DNA of 64,000 bases from an uncultured Duncaniella sp. (GCA_910577335.1 CAJTMJ010000015.1:1-64000), one strand, 5' to 3'; shown: positions 26,640-34,975, counted from the first letter of the stretch. Notes: generated by a model not told the origin, from the letters alone. A program made the numbers and translations.

Positions 26640-27203
26640 ATGGCTGCCGTGGAAGCTCTGTATACCCGGTCTGATAAAGAGATACTCAGAGCTGTCATAA
26701 GTAATCCGGATGATGGGTTCCGCTTGCTGTTAAAACAATATAAAGAGCCGATTTATTGGCATATAAGGCGTATAACAGTGACTCATTCCGACGCTGAGGA
26801 TGCATTGCAGGAGACTTTCATGCGGGTGTTTAGAAATCTTGACAAATTGAATGAAGAGATGTCGTTGACAGCTTGGGTATTCAGAATAGCCACAAATGAG
26901 GCTATACGCCAACGTGAACGATATGGTGAGTCGGCTATATCGCTTGATGACGATGATGTTTCGGAAGCCCATGCCATTGCCGCTGATGATTATATAGATT
27001 ATTCGGATTTGGAAGCGGTGAAATTACAGAAAGCCATCCGGTCATTGCCACCCAAGCAGCAGATTGCGTTTAATCTTCGCTATTATGACGAGTTTGACTA
27101 TGCTACAATAGCGCAGATTACGGAGTCAACTGTGAATAATGTGAAGGCTAATTATCACGCCGCAAAAGAAAAAATCATTCATTTTATGAATTCCAATGAT
27201 TGA
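26640..27203 (+). CDS. ECF-type RNA polymerase sigma factor
   Basis: The 187-residue protein has a sigma-70 region 2 (~25-95, SDAEDALQETFMRVFRNLDK, then TAWVFRIATNEAI) and a region 4 HTH (~130-185, SLPPKQQIAFNLRYYDEFDYATIAQI). The spacing and length are typical of extracytoplasmic-function sigma factors. Three bases separate it from a small membrane protein with an anti-sigma layout, followed by a Spy-like exported protein, so it probably responds to an envelope signal. The group cannot be assigned by eye. The 240-bp upstream region holds the hairpin at 26430 and a GGCG-TTTAAA-CGCC palindrome at 26562. Confidence 0.9.
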   Translation: MAAVEALYTRSDKEILRAVISNPDDGFRLLLKQYKEPIYWHIRRITVTHSDAEDALQETFMRVFRNLDKLNEEMSLTAWVFRIATNEAIRQRERYGESAISLDDDDVSEAHAIAADDYIDYSDLEAVKLQKAIRSLPPKQQIAFNLRYYDEFDYATIAQITESTVNNVKANYHAAKEKIIHFMNSND

Positions 27204-27206
27204 ATT

Positions 27207-27521
27207 ATGGACAGTTATAACTTTGATAAAATAGGCAAAAAGATGCCATACCGTGTCCCGGATACTTTTTTCGCAGATGTGGAAGAGAGGATAATGGCTG
27301 ATGTGACCTTACACAAAAAGAAACACAATCTGCTAAAATTTGTAATTCGTTCTACTGGCATTGCTGCTATGTTAGCGTTGTTCATTGCTGTGGCTGCCAC
27401 TATGATGCTTAGTTCTAATACTGATTTTTATGATATTGCACAAGCGTTTGACGACCTGTCAGAAACCGATCAGTCATATATCATAGAGTCATATCAGGAT
27501 GATATTTTTATAAATCAATAA
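27207..27521 (+). CDS. Small single-pass membrane protein, putative anti-sigma factor
   Basis: This 104-residue protein has a cytoplasmic N-terminus (MDSYNFDKIGKKMPYRVPDT), one membrane helix (~50-72, TGIAAMLALFIAVAATMML) and an acidic periplasmic tail. No zinc-binding ZAS motif is present. Its position 3 bp after an ECF sigma gene and its N-in single-pass form suggest it holds the sigma factor inactive. That role is inferred from context. It is followed 4 bp later by the Spy-like gene. Confidence 0.7.
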   Translation: MDSYNFDKIGKKMPYRVPDTFFADVEERIMADVTLHKKKHNLLKFVIRSTGIAAMLALFIAVAATMMLSSNTDFYDIAQAFDDLSETDQSYIIESYQDDIFINQ

Positions 27522-27525
27522 AATT

Positions 27526-28023
27526 ATGCTTAATATGAAGAATTTTACGAAACTATTGTTATTAGTGCTTGCTGTATTCCTCTGTGCACCTAATCTTTCG
27601 GCGGGTCATCGCAAAAAGGGTGAGCGTATTTCCCGTGAACAGCTGGCAGAAAAACAGGCAAAGCTCATTGCCGAGAAACTTTCCCTGTCAAAAGAGACAA
27701 GTGACAAATTCATCGCCACTTTTATGCAAAACCAAAAGGAGGTATGGGCATTGGATACACCCAAAGCTCGCACTACCAAAGCAAATGTCGCTAAAAAGAG
27801 GACAAGGAGAGTTAAGTCGAAGACTCCGGCTCTGACTGAAGCACAGACCGACAGTATGTTGCGGGCGAGATTGGCGCATAGCCAAAACATTCTGAATATA
27901 CGTAAAAAATATTATGAAGCTTATAGAAAATTCTTGACTGCCAAACAGGTGGAGAAAGTCTACAAGCTCGAAGCGCAGATGTTGAAGCGACTTAAGTCCC
28001 ATAAAAATTATAGAAAAAGATAA
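27526..28023 (+). CDS. Exported basic helical protein, Spy/CpxP/CnrX-like
   Basis: This 165-residue protein has a signal peptide (LLLLVLAVFLCAPNLSAG) and a very basic, all-helical mature part. It contains ISREQLAEKQAKLIAEKLSL and LTAKQVEKVYKLEAQMLKRL, the paired helical pattern seen in LTxxQ (Spy/CpxP) proteins. A long Lys/Arg linker lies in the middle (TKANVAKKRTRRVKSKTPAL). Periplasmic chaperones and metal sensors of this family (CpxP, ZraP, CnrX) regulate envelope-stress systems. As third gene after a sigma and a putative anti-sigma, it may be the sensor or the target product. The start could instead be the ATG at 27535. Confidence 0.65.
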   Translation: MLNMKNFTKLLLLVLAVFLCAPNLSAGHRKKGERISREQLAEKQAKLIAEKLSLSKETSDKFIATFMQNQKEVWALDTPKARTTKANVAKKRTRRVKSKTPALTEAQTDSMLRARLAHSQNILNIRKKYYEAYRKFLTAKQVEKVYKLEAQMLKRLKSHKNYRKR

Positions 28024-28031
28024 AAATTTAA

Positions 28032-28039
28032 TATCTTTG
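28032..28039 (+). promoter_or_regulatory. -7 promoter box of the beta-helix gene
   Basis: TATCTTTG matches TAnnTTTG, about 63 bp upstream of the ATG at 28103. No -33 TTTG at ideal spacing. Confidence 0.5.
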
Positions 28040-28102
28040 TAATCGCATCCATAGTCCATCGTGGCAATGGGTGTGATTTCTTATATATAATATTCTTAAA
28101 CC

Positions 28103-29464
28103 ATGAAAATTTCTTACATTCGTACATTCAGATTAACAGTCAGTGTAGTCCTCCTGTTTTCATTCCTTCAGTCGGAGGCAAAAGTAGTTTACATGTCTCC
28201 CGATGGCAATGACTCTTCAGCCGGTACTTTTGACGCCCCGATGGCAACTTTTCCTGAGGCATATAAAAAGATTGAGAGCGGTGACACGCTATATTTCCGT
28301 GGGGGAACCTATCATGTCGATGATAATCAGGTTATGAAATTTGACAAGAACTATGCATACGTTTTTGCTTTGGAAAAAGCCGGCACACCAGATAAAAAGA
28401 CATGTTTCATGGGTTATCCGGGTGAGCGTCCGGTATTTGATTTTTCCGCTTTGAAGCTTGACGGTAAGCATCGGTTTGCCGCATTTTATCTTGGAGCCGA
28501 TAATATGCATTTGCGCAATTTTGATATAGTGGGTGTGCCTGTGCGTGTTTTAGGGCATACGCAGTCGGAGTGTGTTGCGGCTCGCAAAGGGTCGGATTGT
28601 ATAATCGAGAATCTTGCCATGCACGATGGCATGGCGATAGGGTATTATCAGACCGCTGGGTCAAATAATCTCGTGATTAATTGCGACGCATATAATAATT
28701 ATGATGATTACAGTGAGGGCGCTTACGGGGGCAATGTGGATGGCTTCGGATTTCATCTCGGGAGTCCGGAATATACAGGAAATGTGATTCGCAATTGCCG
28801 TGCGTGGCGTAATTCGGATGACGGTTTCGACCTGATAAATTGCAAGGCACCGGTAGAAATTGATCATTGCTGGGCTTTCTATAACGGATTCAAGCCCACG
28901 GCTGATCATCACGACATATCGACGTTTGAAAGCGCCGGCGACGGTAATGGTTTTAAGGCAGGTGGATATGGTATGAAACCCGGCAAGACAAAATGTCCAG
29001 AAGTCTGTCCGAGATATTACATACACAATTGTGTGGCATACCGTAACAAGGCTAACGGTATCTATTCCAATCATCATCTCGGAGGATCACGTTGGGAAAA
29101 CTACTCCTCATGGGAAAATCGTGCGAATTACAATATGGTGAACCGTAAATCAGAGAAAGAGGTGGTGGATGTCCCGGGTTATGGTCATCAGCTTACAGGT
29201 AACGTTTCATATACATATACCGACATCAATCGAGGCGGGCATCTCGTAAACTGTGACATGTTACGCAGTGAACTTCATAACAATTCATTCGCACCTGCTG
29301 ATTCAGCCATAACTGTCACAGGTGATATGTTTGTCAGCACCAATCCGGAGGATCTTTTCCTTCAGCGTGATGCCGACGGCAATCTCCCACGCATGGACTT
29401 CCTCCGAGCAAAAACCGGCACACCCATAGCTCTTCGCCATCAAGGCTGGGCTTGGGAGGAATGA
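28103..29464 (+). CDS. Right-handed beta-helix protein, PL9-like pectate lyase
   Basis: This 453-residue protein has a signal peptide and then VVYMSPDGNDSSAGTFDAP, the start typical of secreted parallel beta-helix enzymes. Its repeating coils (FDIVGVPVRV, NLVINCDAYNNYD, NVIRNCRAWRNSDDGFDLIN, YIHNCVAYRNKANGIYSNHH) match the PL9 pectate lyase group, where a Lys and several Asp residues bind calcium and substrate. I cannot assign the catalytic Lys with certainty. It is not next to a SusCD pair, so this is not a polysaccharide utilisation locus. A role in pectin or other acidic glycan breakdown is likely. Confidence 0.75.
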   Translation: MKISYIRTFRLTVSVVLLFSFLQSEAKVVYMSPDGNDSSAGTFDAPMATFPEAYKKIESGDTLYFRGGTYHVDDNQVMKFDKNYAYVFALEKAGTPDKKTCFMGYPGERPVFDFSALKLDGKHRFAAFYLGADNMHLRNFDIVGVPVRVLGHTQSECVAARKGSDCIIENLAMHDGMAIGYYQTAGSNNLVINCDAYNNYDDYSEGAYGGNVDGFGFHLGSPEYTGNVIRNCRAWRNSDDGFDLINCKAPVEIDHCWAFYNGFKPTADHHDISTFESAGDGNGFKAGGYGMKPGKTKCPEVCPRYYIHNCVAYRNKANGIYSNHHLGGSRWENYSSWENRANYNMVNRKSEKEVVDVPGYGHQLTGNVSYTYTDINRGGHLVNCDMLRSELHNNSFAPADSAITVTGDMFVSTNPEDLFLQRDADGNLPRMDFLRAKTGTPIALRHQGWAWEE

Positions 29465-29577
29465 GCCATTTTTTATTTGGTCGAAAAATGTGTTTTTATG
29501 GTCTAAAATAATGTGTATTTGGTACGAATTTAATACCTTATCGCAGGATTTAGCAAGAGAACTTTAATTATATTTTG

Positions 29578-29585
29578 TAACTTTG
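29578..29585 (+). promoter_or_regulatory. -7 promoter box of the NapHG operon
   Basis: TAACTTTG lies about 75 bp upstream of the ATG at 29660. No -33 TTTG at ideal spacing. Confidence 0.5.
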
Positions 29586-29659
29586 CCATTGGAATATCAG
29601 AGCATTTTGAAATAGAAGTCACATTGCTTTTTTATAGTAACTATATAAATTCATAAAAT

Positions 29660-31156
29660 ATGCTACGTAAAATAAGACTTGTTTTAGCCTTATTCTTTTG
29701 GGTTGCCATAACCTTGCTGTTCCTTGATTTCACCGGAACGGTACACTCATGGTTCGGATGGATGGCTAAAATCCAGTTTGTGCCCGCTATTCTTGCGCTT
29801 AATGTCGGTGTGGTGATAGGATTAGTTGTGCTGACCTTGGTGTTGGGACGTGTCTATTGTTCTGTGATATGTCCACTTGGCGTGATGCAGGACTTCTTCG
29901 CATGGCTTGGCAGACGGGGGAAAAAGCGTCGCAACAAGTATTCCTATTCTCCGGCTATCTCTTGGCTGCGATATGGTATGCTTGGGCTGTTTGTCATCGC
30001 TCTTGTGGCAGGTGTGTCGGCTATATATACTCTCATAGAGCCATACAGCGCATACGGTCGTATCGCATCCAACATTCTTGCGCCGGTGTATGCATGGTGT
30101 AATAATCTCCTTGCGGGATATGCGGAAAAGTCAGGCTCATACGCATTTTACGAAACCGAAATAATAATGCGTAGCATTACGCTTATAGTTGCGGCGGTCA
30201 CACTGGTTGTTCTTTTCATCCTCTCATGGCGTAACGGCAGGACATATTGCAACACTATTTGCCCCGTAGGCACAGTGCTTGGTTTCCTGTCGAAATATTC
30301 ATGGCTGAAACCTGTGATTGACACTTCAAAATGTAACGGCTGCGGACTATGCGGGCGTCGTTGTAAAGCCGCTTGTATCGATACCAAGAATCATGAGATA
30401 GACTATTCCCGCTGCGTGGCATGTATGGATTGTATAGACAACTGCCATCAGCACGCCATCAGTTATAAGCATCTTAAACCGGCTAAGGGTGATGTGAAAG
30501 ATACTAAGGAGGAGACTCGCAAGACAGACAACGGTCGCCGCACCTTTATTACCGGTGTTGGAGCAGTTGTGGCAACAGCTGCCGTTAAAGCTCAGGATAA
30601 GGTTGTGGATGGCGGTCTTGCAGTGATAGAAGATAAGAAAATCCCTGTTCGCAAGACTCGCATTGTGCCTCCGGGAGCAATAAGTCTGCGGCATTTTTCG
30701 CAACACTGCACCGCATGTCAGCTCTGCGTGTCGGTATGCCCCACAAAGGTACTTCGTCCATCCACTGACCTCAAGACCTTCATGCAGCCTGAGTCATCAT
30801 ACGAACTTGGTTTCTGCCGGCCGGAATGTACAAAGTGTTCCGAGGTTTGCCCGGATGGCGCAATTGTCAAAATCACAGAAGCGCAAAAGGCTGCCACTCA
30901 GATAGGCCATGCAGTATGGGTAAAAGAAAACTGTCTGCCACTCACCAAAGGTGTCAGTTGCGGCAATTGTGCCCGTAAATGCCCTGTTGGTGCAATCACA
31001 ATGGTGGCTTACGACCCTAACGATCCTGAATCGCCGAAGATTCCAGTGGTCAACGATGAACGTTGCATCGGTTGCGGGGCTTGCGAGAACCTGTGTCCTT
31101 CTCGTCCATTCAGCGCTATATATGTGGAAGGGCATGAACATCATCGTGAAATTTAG
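29660..31156 (+). CDS. NapH-NapG-type fused membrane/periplasmic ferredoxin
   Basis: The 498-residue protein joins two known modules. The N-terminal half is NapH/NosR-like: four membrane helices, the CPLG and CPVG motifs after helices 2 and 4, and two [4Fe-4S] motifs (CNGCGLCGRRC near 225, CVACMDCIDNC). A twin-arginine-like RRTFITGVGAVVATAAV follows near residue 292. Four more [4Fe-4S] motifs (CTACQLCVSVC, CTKCSEVC, CGNCARKC, CIGCGACENLC near 470) resemble NapG. NapGH moves electrons from quinol to periplasmic reductases. The next gene encodes a Tat-type Fe-S aldo/keto reductase, the likely electron acceptor. No nitrate reductase gene is nearby. Confidence 0.82.
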   Translation: MLRKIRLVLALFFWVAITLLFLDFTGTVHSWFGWMAKIQFVPAILALNVGVVIGLVVLTLVLGRVYCSVICPLGVMQDFFAWLGRRGKKRRNKYSYSPAISWLRYGMLGLFVIALVAGVSAIYTLIEPYSAYGRIASNILAPVYAWCNNLLAGYAEKSGSYAFYETEIIMRSITLIVAAVTLVVLFILSWRNGRTYCNTICPVGTVLGFLSKYSWLKPVIDTSKCNGCGLCGRRCKAACIDTKNHEIDYSRCVACMDCIDNCHQHAISYKHLKPAKGDVKDTKEETRKTDNGRRTFITGVGAVVATAAVKAQDKVVDGGLAVIEDKKIPVRKTRIVPPGAISLRHFSQHCTACQLCVSVCPTKVLRPSTDLKTFMQPESSYELGFCRPECTKCSEVCPDGAIVKITEAQKAATQIGHAVWVKENCLPLTKGVSCGNCARKCPVGAITMVAYDPNDPESPKIPVVNDERCIGCGACENLCPSRPFSAIYVEGHEHHREI

Positions 31157-31182
31157 AGGATGTCTAATCACAAGAGAACAAA

Positions 31183-32583
31183 ATGAAAAAGGAAAATCAA
31201 AATATAGACCGTAGAACATTCCTCAAACGGTTCGGCACCGGTGCCACTGTGACAACTTTGGCTATCGCAGGTTGTGACTCCGGCAAAAATCAAGTGGTGA
31301 ATGCCAATGCTTCAGCTGCGCCGGTCCTTGAAAAGGGTAAAATGACTTATCGCACCAATCCCAAAACAGGGGAGAAAGTGTCGCTGCTCGGTTACGGATG
31401 TATGCGTTGGCCCACACTCCACGATGCTGACGAGACTCTCGACCAAGAGACTATAAATCAGTTGGTGGATAAGGCATTGGAATATGGTGTGAACTATTTC
31501 GATACATCACCTGCTTATTGCAAGGGATTGTCGGAGCGAGCCACAGGTATTGCATTGTCACGCCATCCACGTGATTCGTACTACATAGCCACCAAGCTCT
31601 CAAATTTCTCCCCGTCAACATGGAGCCGTGAAGGGTCATTGAAAATGTATCATAATTCCTTCAAAGAATTGCAGGTTGACTACATAGATTATCTGCTCCT
31701 GCATGGCATAGGTATGGGTGAGGACGGAATGGAGACACTCAATGACCGATATATCAAAAACGGTGTGCTTGATTATCTGCTTGCCGAGCGTGAGGCTGGG
31801 CGTATACGCAATCTCGGTTTCTCGTATCATGGCGATATAAAGGTGTTTGACTATCTGCTTTCGCAGCATGACAAGTATAAATGGGATTTTGTACAGATTC
31901 AGCTCAATTATCTTGACTGGAAACATGCTTCTGAGATAAACAAGCGTAATACTAATGCCGAATATCTTTACGGCGAGCTTGAAAAGCGTAACATACCGGC
32001 GGTGATCATGGAGCCGCTGTTAGGCGGACGCTTATCCAAGGTGCCAGACCATATTGTGGCACGATTAAAGCAGCAGGAGCCGGAGCGTAGCGTGGCTTCA
32101 TGGGCTTTTCGTTATGCCGGTACTCCTAAGGGTGTGTTGACGGTGCTTAGCGGTATGACTTATATGGAGCATCTGGAGGATAATCTGTCAACCTATTGTC
32201 CGCTGAAGCCTCTTACGGAGGAGGAAACGCAGTTCTTGTATGACACTGCTGACCTGATGATGCATTATCCTACTATTCCGTGTAACGATTGCAAGTATTG
32301 TATGCCATGTCCTTACGGGCTTGATATTCCTGCCATACTTCTACATTATAACAAATGTGTGAACGAAGGTAATGTGCCCGAAAGTCAACAGGCTGAAAAT
32401 TACCGTAAGGCTCGTCAGGCGTTTCTTGTGGGTTATGATCGTTCGGTGCCAAAGCTTCGTCAGGCAGACCATTGTATAAATTGCAACGAATGTCGTCCGC
32501 ACTGTCCTCAGGGTATTAATATACCCAAGGAGATGAACCGCATAAATGACTTCGTGGAGCAACTTAAACAAGGTACTCTATGA
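31183..32583 (+). CDS. Tat-type lipoprotein aldo/keto reductase with Fe-S domain
   Basis: This 466-residue protein begins with a twin-arginine motif (RRTFLKRFG, residues 10-18) running into a lipobox-like AIAGC (Cys31), so a folded, cofactor-bearing lipoprotein is predicted. Residues ~50-370 are an aldo/keto-reductase barrel with the family's DTSPAY, ATKL and LLLHG (Asp, Tyr, Lys, His tetrad positions). The C-terminal ~90 residues hold two clusters of cysteines, CNDCKYCMPC and CINCNECRPHC, typical of ferredoxin-fused AKRs. It follows the NapHG fusion by 26 bp and overlaps the DUF1893 gene by 4 bp. Substrate unknown. Confidence 0.85.
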   Translation: MKKENQNIDRRTFLKRFGTGATVTTLAIAGCDSGKNQVVNANASAAPVLEKGKMTYRTNPKTGEKVSLLGYGCMRWPTLHDADETLDQETINQLVDKALEYGVNYFDTSPAYCKGLSERATGIALSRHPRDSYYIATKLSNFSPSTWSREGSLKMYHNSFKELQVDYIDYLLLHGIGMGEDGMETLNDRYIKNGVLDYLLAEREAGRIRNLGFSYHGDIKVFDYLLSQHDKYKWDFVQIQLNYLDWKHASEINKRNTNAEYLYGELEKRNIPAVIMEPLLGGRLSKVPDHIVARLKQQEPERSVASWAFRYAGTPKGVLTVLSGMTYMEHLEDNLSTYCPLKPLTEEETQFLYDTADLMMHYPTIPCNDCKYCMPCPYGLDIPAILLHYNKCVNEGNVPESQQAENYRKARQAFLVGYDRSVPKLRQADHCINCNECRPHCPQGINIPKEMNRINDFVEQLKQGTL

Positions 32584-33002
32584 TAGGGCATCTTTGTGAA
32601 ATGCTCCATTCCGGCGGTCATACCCTTGTGGTCAGCTCGGCAGAAGGTATTATCCGGTGTTTTGACGGCAGAGGCGTAGGTGATTTTTACCGACTGCTGA
32701 ATTCAGAGCCATCCTTTCTGTCGGGAGCTACACTTGCTGACAAGGTTGTGGGACGAGCGGCTGCGGCTCTCATGATACTCGGTGGTGTCAAGGAGGTGCA
32801 TACCGATGTGATAAGTTCTCTTGCATTGTCGCTGTTCCGGGATTCAGAGGTCAAAGTGACATACGAGAAGGAGGTCGAGCATATCATAAACCGTAACCAT
32901 GACGGCTGGTGCCCGTTGGAGACACGGTGTAAGGATTGTGCGACACCTGAAGAATGTTACAGCCGAATAGAATCATTCATGAAAGAATTATCATCAAAGT
33001 GA
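32580..33002 (+). CDS. DUF1893 (TM1506-like) protein with Cys-rich tail
   Basis: This 140-residue protein has the DUF1893 core (HTLVVSSAEGIIRCFDGRG, then ADKVVGRAAAALMILGGVKEVHTDVIS), the fold of Thermotoga TM1506, related to cytidine deaminases but without known activity. The C-terminus adds WCPLETRCKDCATPEECY, four cysteines that could bind a metal or Fe-S centre. The ATG overlaps the aldo/keto reductase stop (ATGA), so translation is coupled. Its own TGA overlaps the first base of the inverted repeat element at 33001. It may serve cofactor handling for the redox pair upstream; that is inference. Confidence 0.82.
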   Translation: MIGHLCEMLHSGGHTLVVSSAEGIIRCFDGRGVGDFYRLLNSEPSFLSGATLADKVVGRAAAALMILGGVKEVHTDVISSLALSLFRDSEVKVTYEKEVEHIINRNHDGWCPLETRCKDCATPEECYSRIESFMKELSSK

Positions 33003-33192
33003 ACTGATTTAAACTTTTTATAAAATGTTAAACTCAGGCTGAAATTTATTTTGTTTTCAATCTTTGAAGCTCTTTTCGGCTGAATTATCAGCATCTCTTC
33101 GGTCACTTAGCTCGCTAAGCTCCCTCATCGATCAGATAATTCATCTCGAAAATAGCATCAAATCTTAAAAAATAAAAAGTTTAAATCAGTTC
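33001..33192. mobile_element. 192-bp MITE-like inverted-repeat element, copy A
   Basis: The element starts GAACTGATTTAAACTTTTTA and ends with the inverted complement AAAAGTTTAAATCAGTTC. A CTTAGC-TC-GCTAAG hairpin sits in the middle. Copy B at 42337 is the same sequence in reverse orientation, about nine differences in 192 bases. It carries no reading frame and fills the whole gap between the DUF1893 gene, whose stop it overlaps, and the transporter gene at 33213. Confidence 0.75.
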
Positions 33193-33212
33193 AATAAATG
33201 AAATATTAAATC

Positions 33213-33725
33213 ATGCAGACATCTACTATAAAATTATACTCATTGGAGTACGGCAATTCGAAAACTTATCTTGTTGCCTCGCTTTTTATTCTCGGAAATA
33301 TACTCCTTCCTCAGATATGCCATCTCTTTCCTATGGGTGGTGTGCGCTGGCTGCCGATATATTTCTTCACATTGATCGGGGCTTATAAATATGGTTGGAG
33401 AGTAGGATTGCTGACTGCCATTATGTCCCCGCTGGTCAATTCCGCATTTTTCGGTATGCCTGCTGTGGCTGCGCTTCCAGCCATAATGCTTAAGTCAACA
33501 TTGCTTGCAGGAATAGCGGGATACGTAGCTGCTCGATTCAATAAAGTTTCAATGCTTTTGCTTGCGGCAGTCGTGCTCGCTTATCAACTTGCAGGAACGT
33601 TGGGCGAATGGCTTATGGGCGCCACAATATACAATGCTTTTCAGGATTTCCGTATCGGTATCCCCGGCATTTTGACTCAAATCCTCGGCGGCTGGGCAGT
33701 GATTAACTTCCTTTTAAAGAAATAA
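33213..33725 (+). CDS. ECF-transporter S component
   Basis: The 170-residue protein has about five hydrophobic helices and the pattern of ECF-type vitamin transporter S components, including LFPMGGVRWLPIYFFTLIGA and AALPAIMLKSTLLAGIAGY. S components bind a vitamin or small cofactor and share an energising module encoded elsewhere; none of its ATPase or T subunits are nearby. The substrate cannot be predicted from sequence alone. I see no riboswitch-like structure before it, because the upstream region is taken up by the inverted-repeat element. Confidence 0.8.
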   Translation: MQTSTIKLYSLEYGNSKTYLVASLFILGNILLPQICHLFPMGGVRWLPIYFFTLIGAYKYGWRVGLLTAIMSPLVNSAFFGMPAVAALPAIMLKSTLLAGIAGYVAARFNKVSMLLLAAVVLAYQLAGTLGEWLMGATIYNAFQDFRIGIPGILTQILGGWAVINFLLKK

Positions 33726-33793
33726 GAAATCTTTATTAGCTAACATCAAAATAGTATAAAGCTACTCATTGAGGAATTGGTTTGCTTGGTGTG

Positions 33794-34147
33794 ATGAATA
33801 TTGAGGATTTTCGTGAATATTGCTTGTCGATGGAGGGGGTTACGGAAAAGACTCCCTTTGGAAAGTTTGCCCGGAGGTATGACTCAATACTTGTGTTTTA
33901 TGTCCTCGACCACATGTTTTGTTTTGTGGATATGGATAACTTTTCGTTTGTTAATGTGAAGTCTACTCCTGAGGAGATTGAAGATATCAGGATTAACCAT
34001 TCATCGGTCAGCAATCCCCTAAACCAAAGTCTCAAACACTGGATACAGCTCGATTTTAACGGCGATATACCTGACACCATGATTTACTCGCTTGTGAGAC
34101 GGGCATACGATATTGTGAAAGAAAAATATACTAAAAAACATAGATAA
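33794..34147 (+). CDS. MmcQ/YjbR-family protein (second copy)
   Basis: The product (117 residues from MNIEDFREYCLS) is a second member of the family encoded at 15752. Both share the MNIE-REYCLS opening, a beta-sheet core (FCFVDMDNFSFVNVKS here) and the C-terminal helix (SLVRRAYDIVKEKY). I chose the ATG at 33794 over a TTG at 33782 because it matches the paralogue start. The stop codon shares one base with the ATG of the nitroreductase gene (TAATG), so the two are coupled. The function of the family is unproven. Confidence 0.82.
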   Translation: MNIEDFREYCLSMEGVTEKTPFGKFARRYDSILVFYVLDHMFCFVDMDNFSFVNVKSTPEEIEDIRINHSSVSNPLNQSLKHWIQLDFNGDIPDTMIYSLVRRAYDIVKEKYTKKHR

Positions 34148-34827
34148 TGAGTATTATGAACCCCTTTGTGAGATTGGTCGTTACTACTACAGTAATAATA
34201 ACATTCTTAAATATGACTGCTCAGGAAAAGAAATTGCCGGCACCATCTTTCAATGGAGGTATGCCGATGAATGAAGCTGTGGCTAACCGTCACAGCACAC
34301 GTGTGTTTGACACAGCACGTGATATAGATGATGCCACGCTCGGTCAATTACTCTGGATTACCGCCGGTGTTAACCGTCCGGAAGCTAAATCAGAGAAAGA
34401 GGGGGCTCCTGCGAACCGCAGCAATCCCACAGCACTTAACAGGCAGGAAATCCGCCTGTTCGTGTTCGGTAAAGATGGCGTGTGGGAATACATCCCGTCA
34501 ACTCATTCGCTTTCACATATAAAAGATGGCGACCATAGAAAATTGGTGGCTGGAAACAGTGAATTTTCTCAGGACTTTGTGATGGACGCTCCTTACTCCA
34601 TCGTGTTCGTTGCCGATCTTACGAATCTGCCAGCCGGGGAGCCAACCAAATCAATGGCCCTTATTGACGCCGGAATTGCGTGTGAGAATCTAAATTTAGG
34701 CTGTGCATCGATGGGTGTGGCAACAGTGCCTCGTGCCACGATGGATTCAGCCGGAATATCTAAACTGCTCGGATTAACAGCGTTACAGATACCGATGATG
34801 AACAATCCGATAGGATATACAAAATAA
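34147..34827 (+). CDS. Exported SagB/nitroreductase-fold protein
   Basis: This 226-residue protein has an N-terminal hydrophobic segment (VRLVVTTTVIITFLNMTAQ), probably a signal peptide, followed by a nitroreductase-like FMN domain. NRHSTRVFDTARDIDDATLG and LGQLLWITAGVNRP match the SagB/ThcOx-type nitroreductases, as do LIDAGIACENLNLGCASMGV and IPMMNNPIGYTK at the end. An exported flavin protein is unusual and would need its cofactor outside. The start may also be the second Met (34156). It overlaps the YjbR gene by 1 bp. Substrate unknown. Confidence 0.8.
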   Translation: MSIMNPFVRLVVTTTVIITFLNMTAQEKKLPAPSFNGGMPMNEAVANRHSTRVFDTARDIDDATLGQLLWITAGVNRPEAKSEKEGAPANRSNPTALNRQEIRLFVFGKDGVWEYIPSTHSLSHIKDGDHRKLVAGNSEFSQDFVMDAPYSIVFVADLTNLPAGEPTKSMALIDAGIACENLNLGCASMGVATVPRATMDSAGISKLLGLTALQIPMMNNPIGYTK

Positions 34828-34851
34828 AAATTAAGCTTTTTATAAAATATA

Positions 34852-34888
34852 AACCGATTTAACACTAAGTTATGGTGTTGAATCGGTT
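34852..34888. promoter_or_regulatory. Hairpin upstream of lrgA
   Basis: AACCGATT-T-AACAC pairs with GTGTT-G-AATCGGTT around a nine-base loop. It follows the nitroreductase gene and precedes a TAATTTTG box, so it may be a terminator for the first or part of a control site for the second. Confidence 0.55.
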
Positions 34889-34896
34889 CTTTGTTG

Positions 34897-34904
34897 TAAT
34901 TTTG
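34897..34904 (+). promoter_or_regulatory. -7 promoter box of lrgAB
   Basis: TAATTTTG, about 70 bp upstream of the ATG at 34976; no -33 TTTG at the ideal spacing. The hairpin at 34852 ends 8 bp before it. Confidence 0.45.
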
Positions 34905-34975
34905 CGGTGATTTTAGGCTAAAAAACATATTTACATAACATATTTTAGGTACAAGATTTTTTATTGTTTTAGGTT

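Noticed and set aside
33001..33192. Riboswitch upstream of the ECF-transporter S component
   Set aside because: The region is a copy of the inverted-repeat element found elsewhere before unrelated genes, so it is not a ligand-specific leader.
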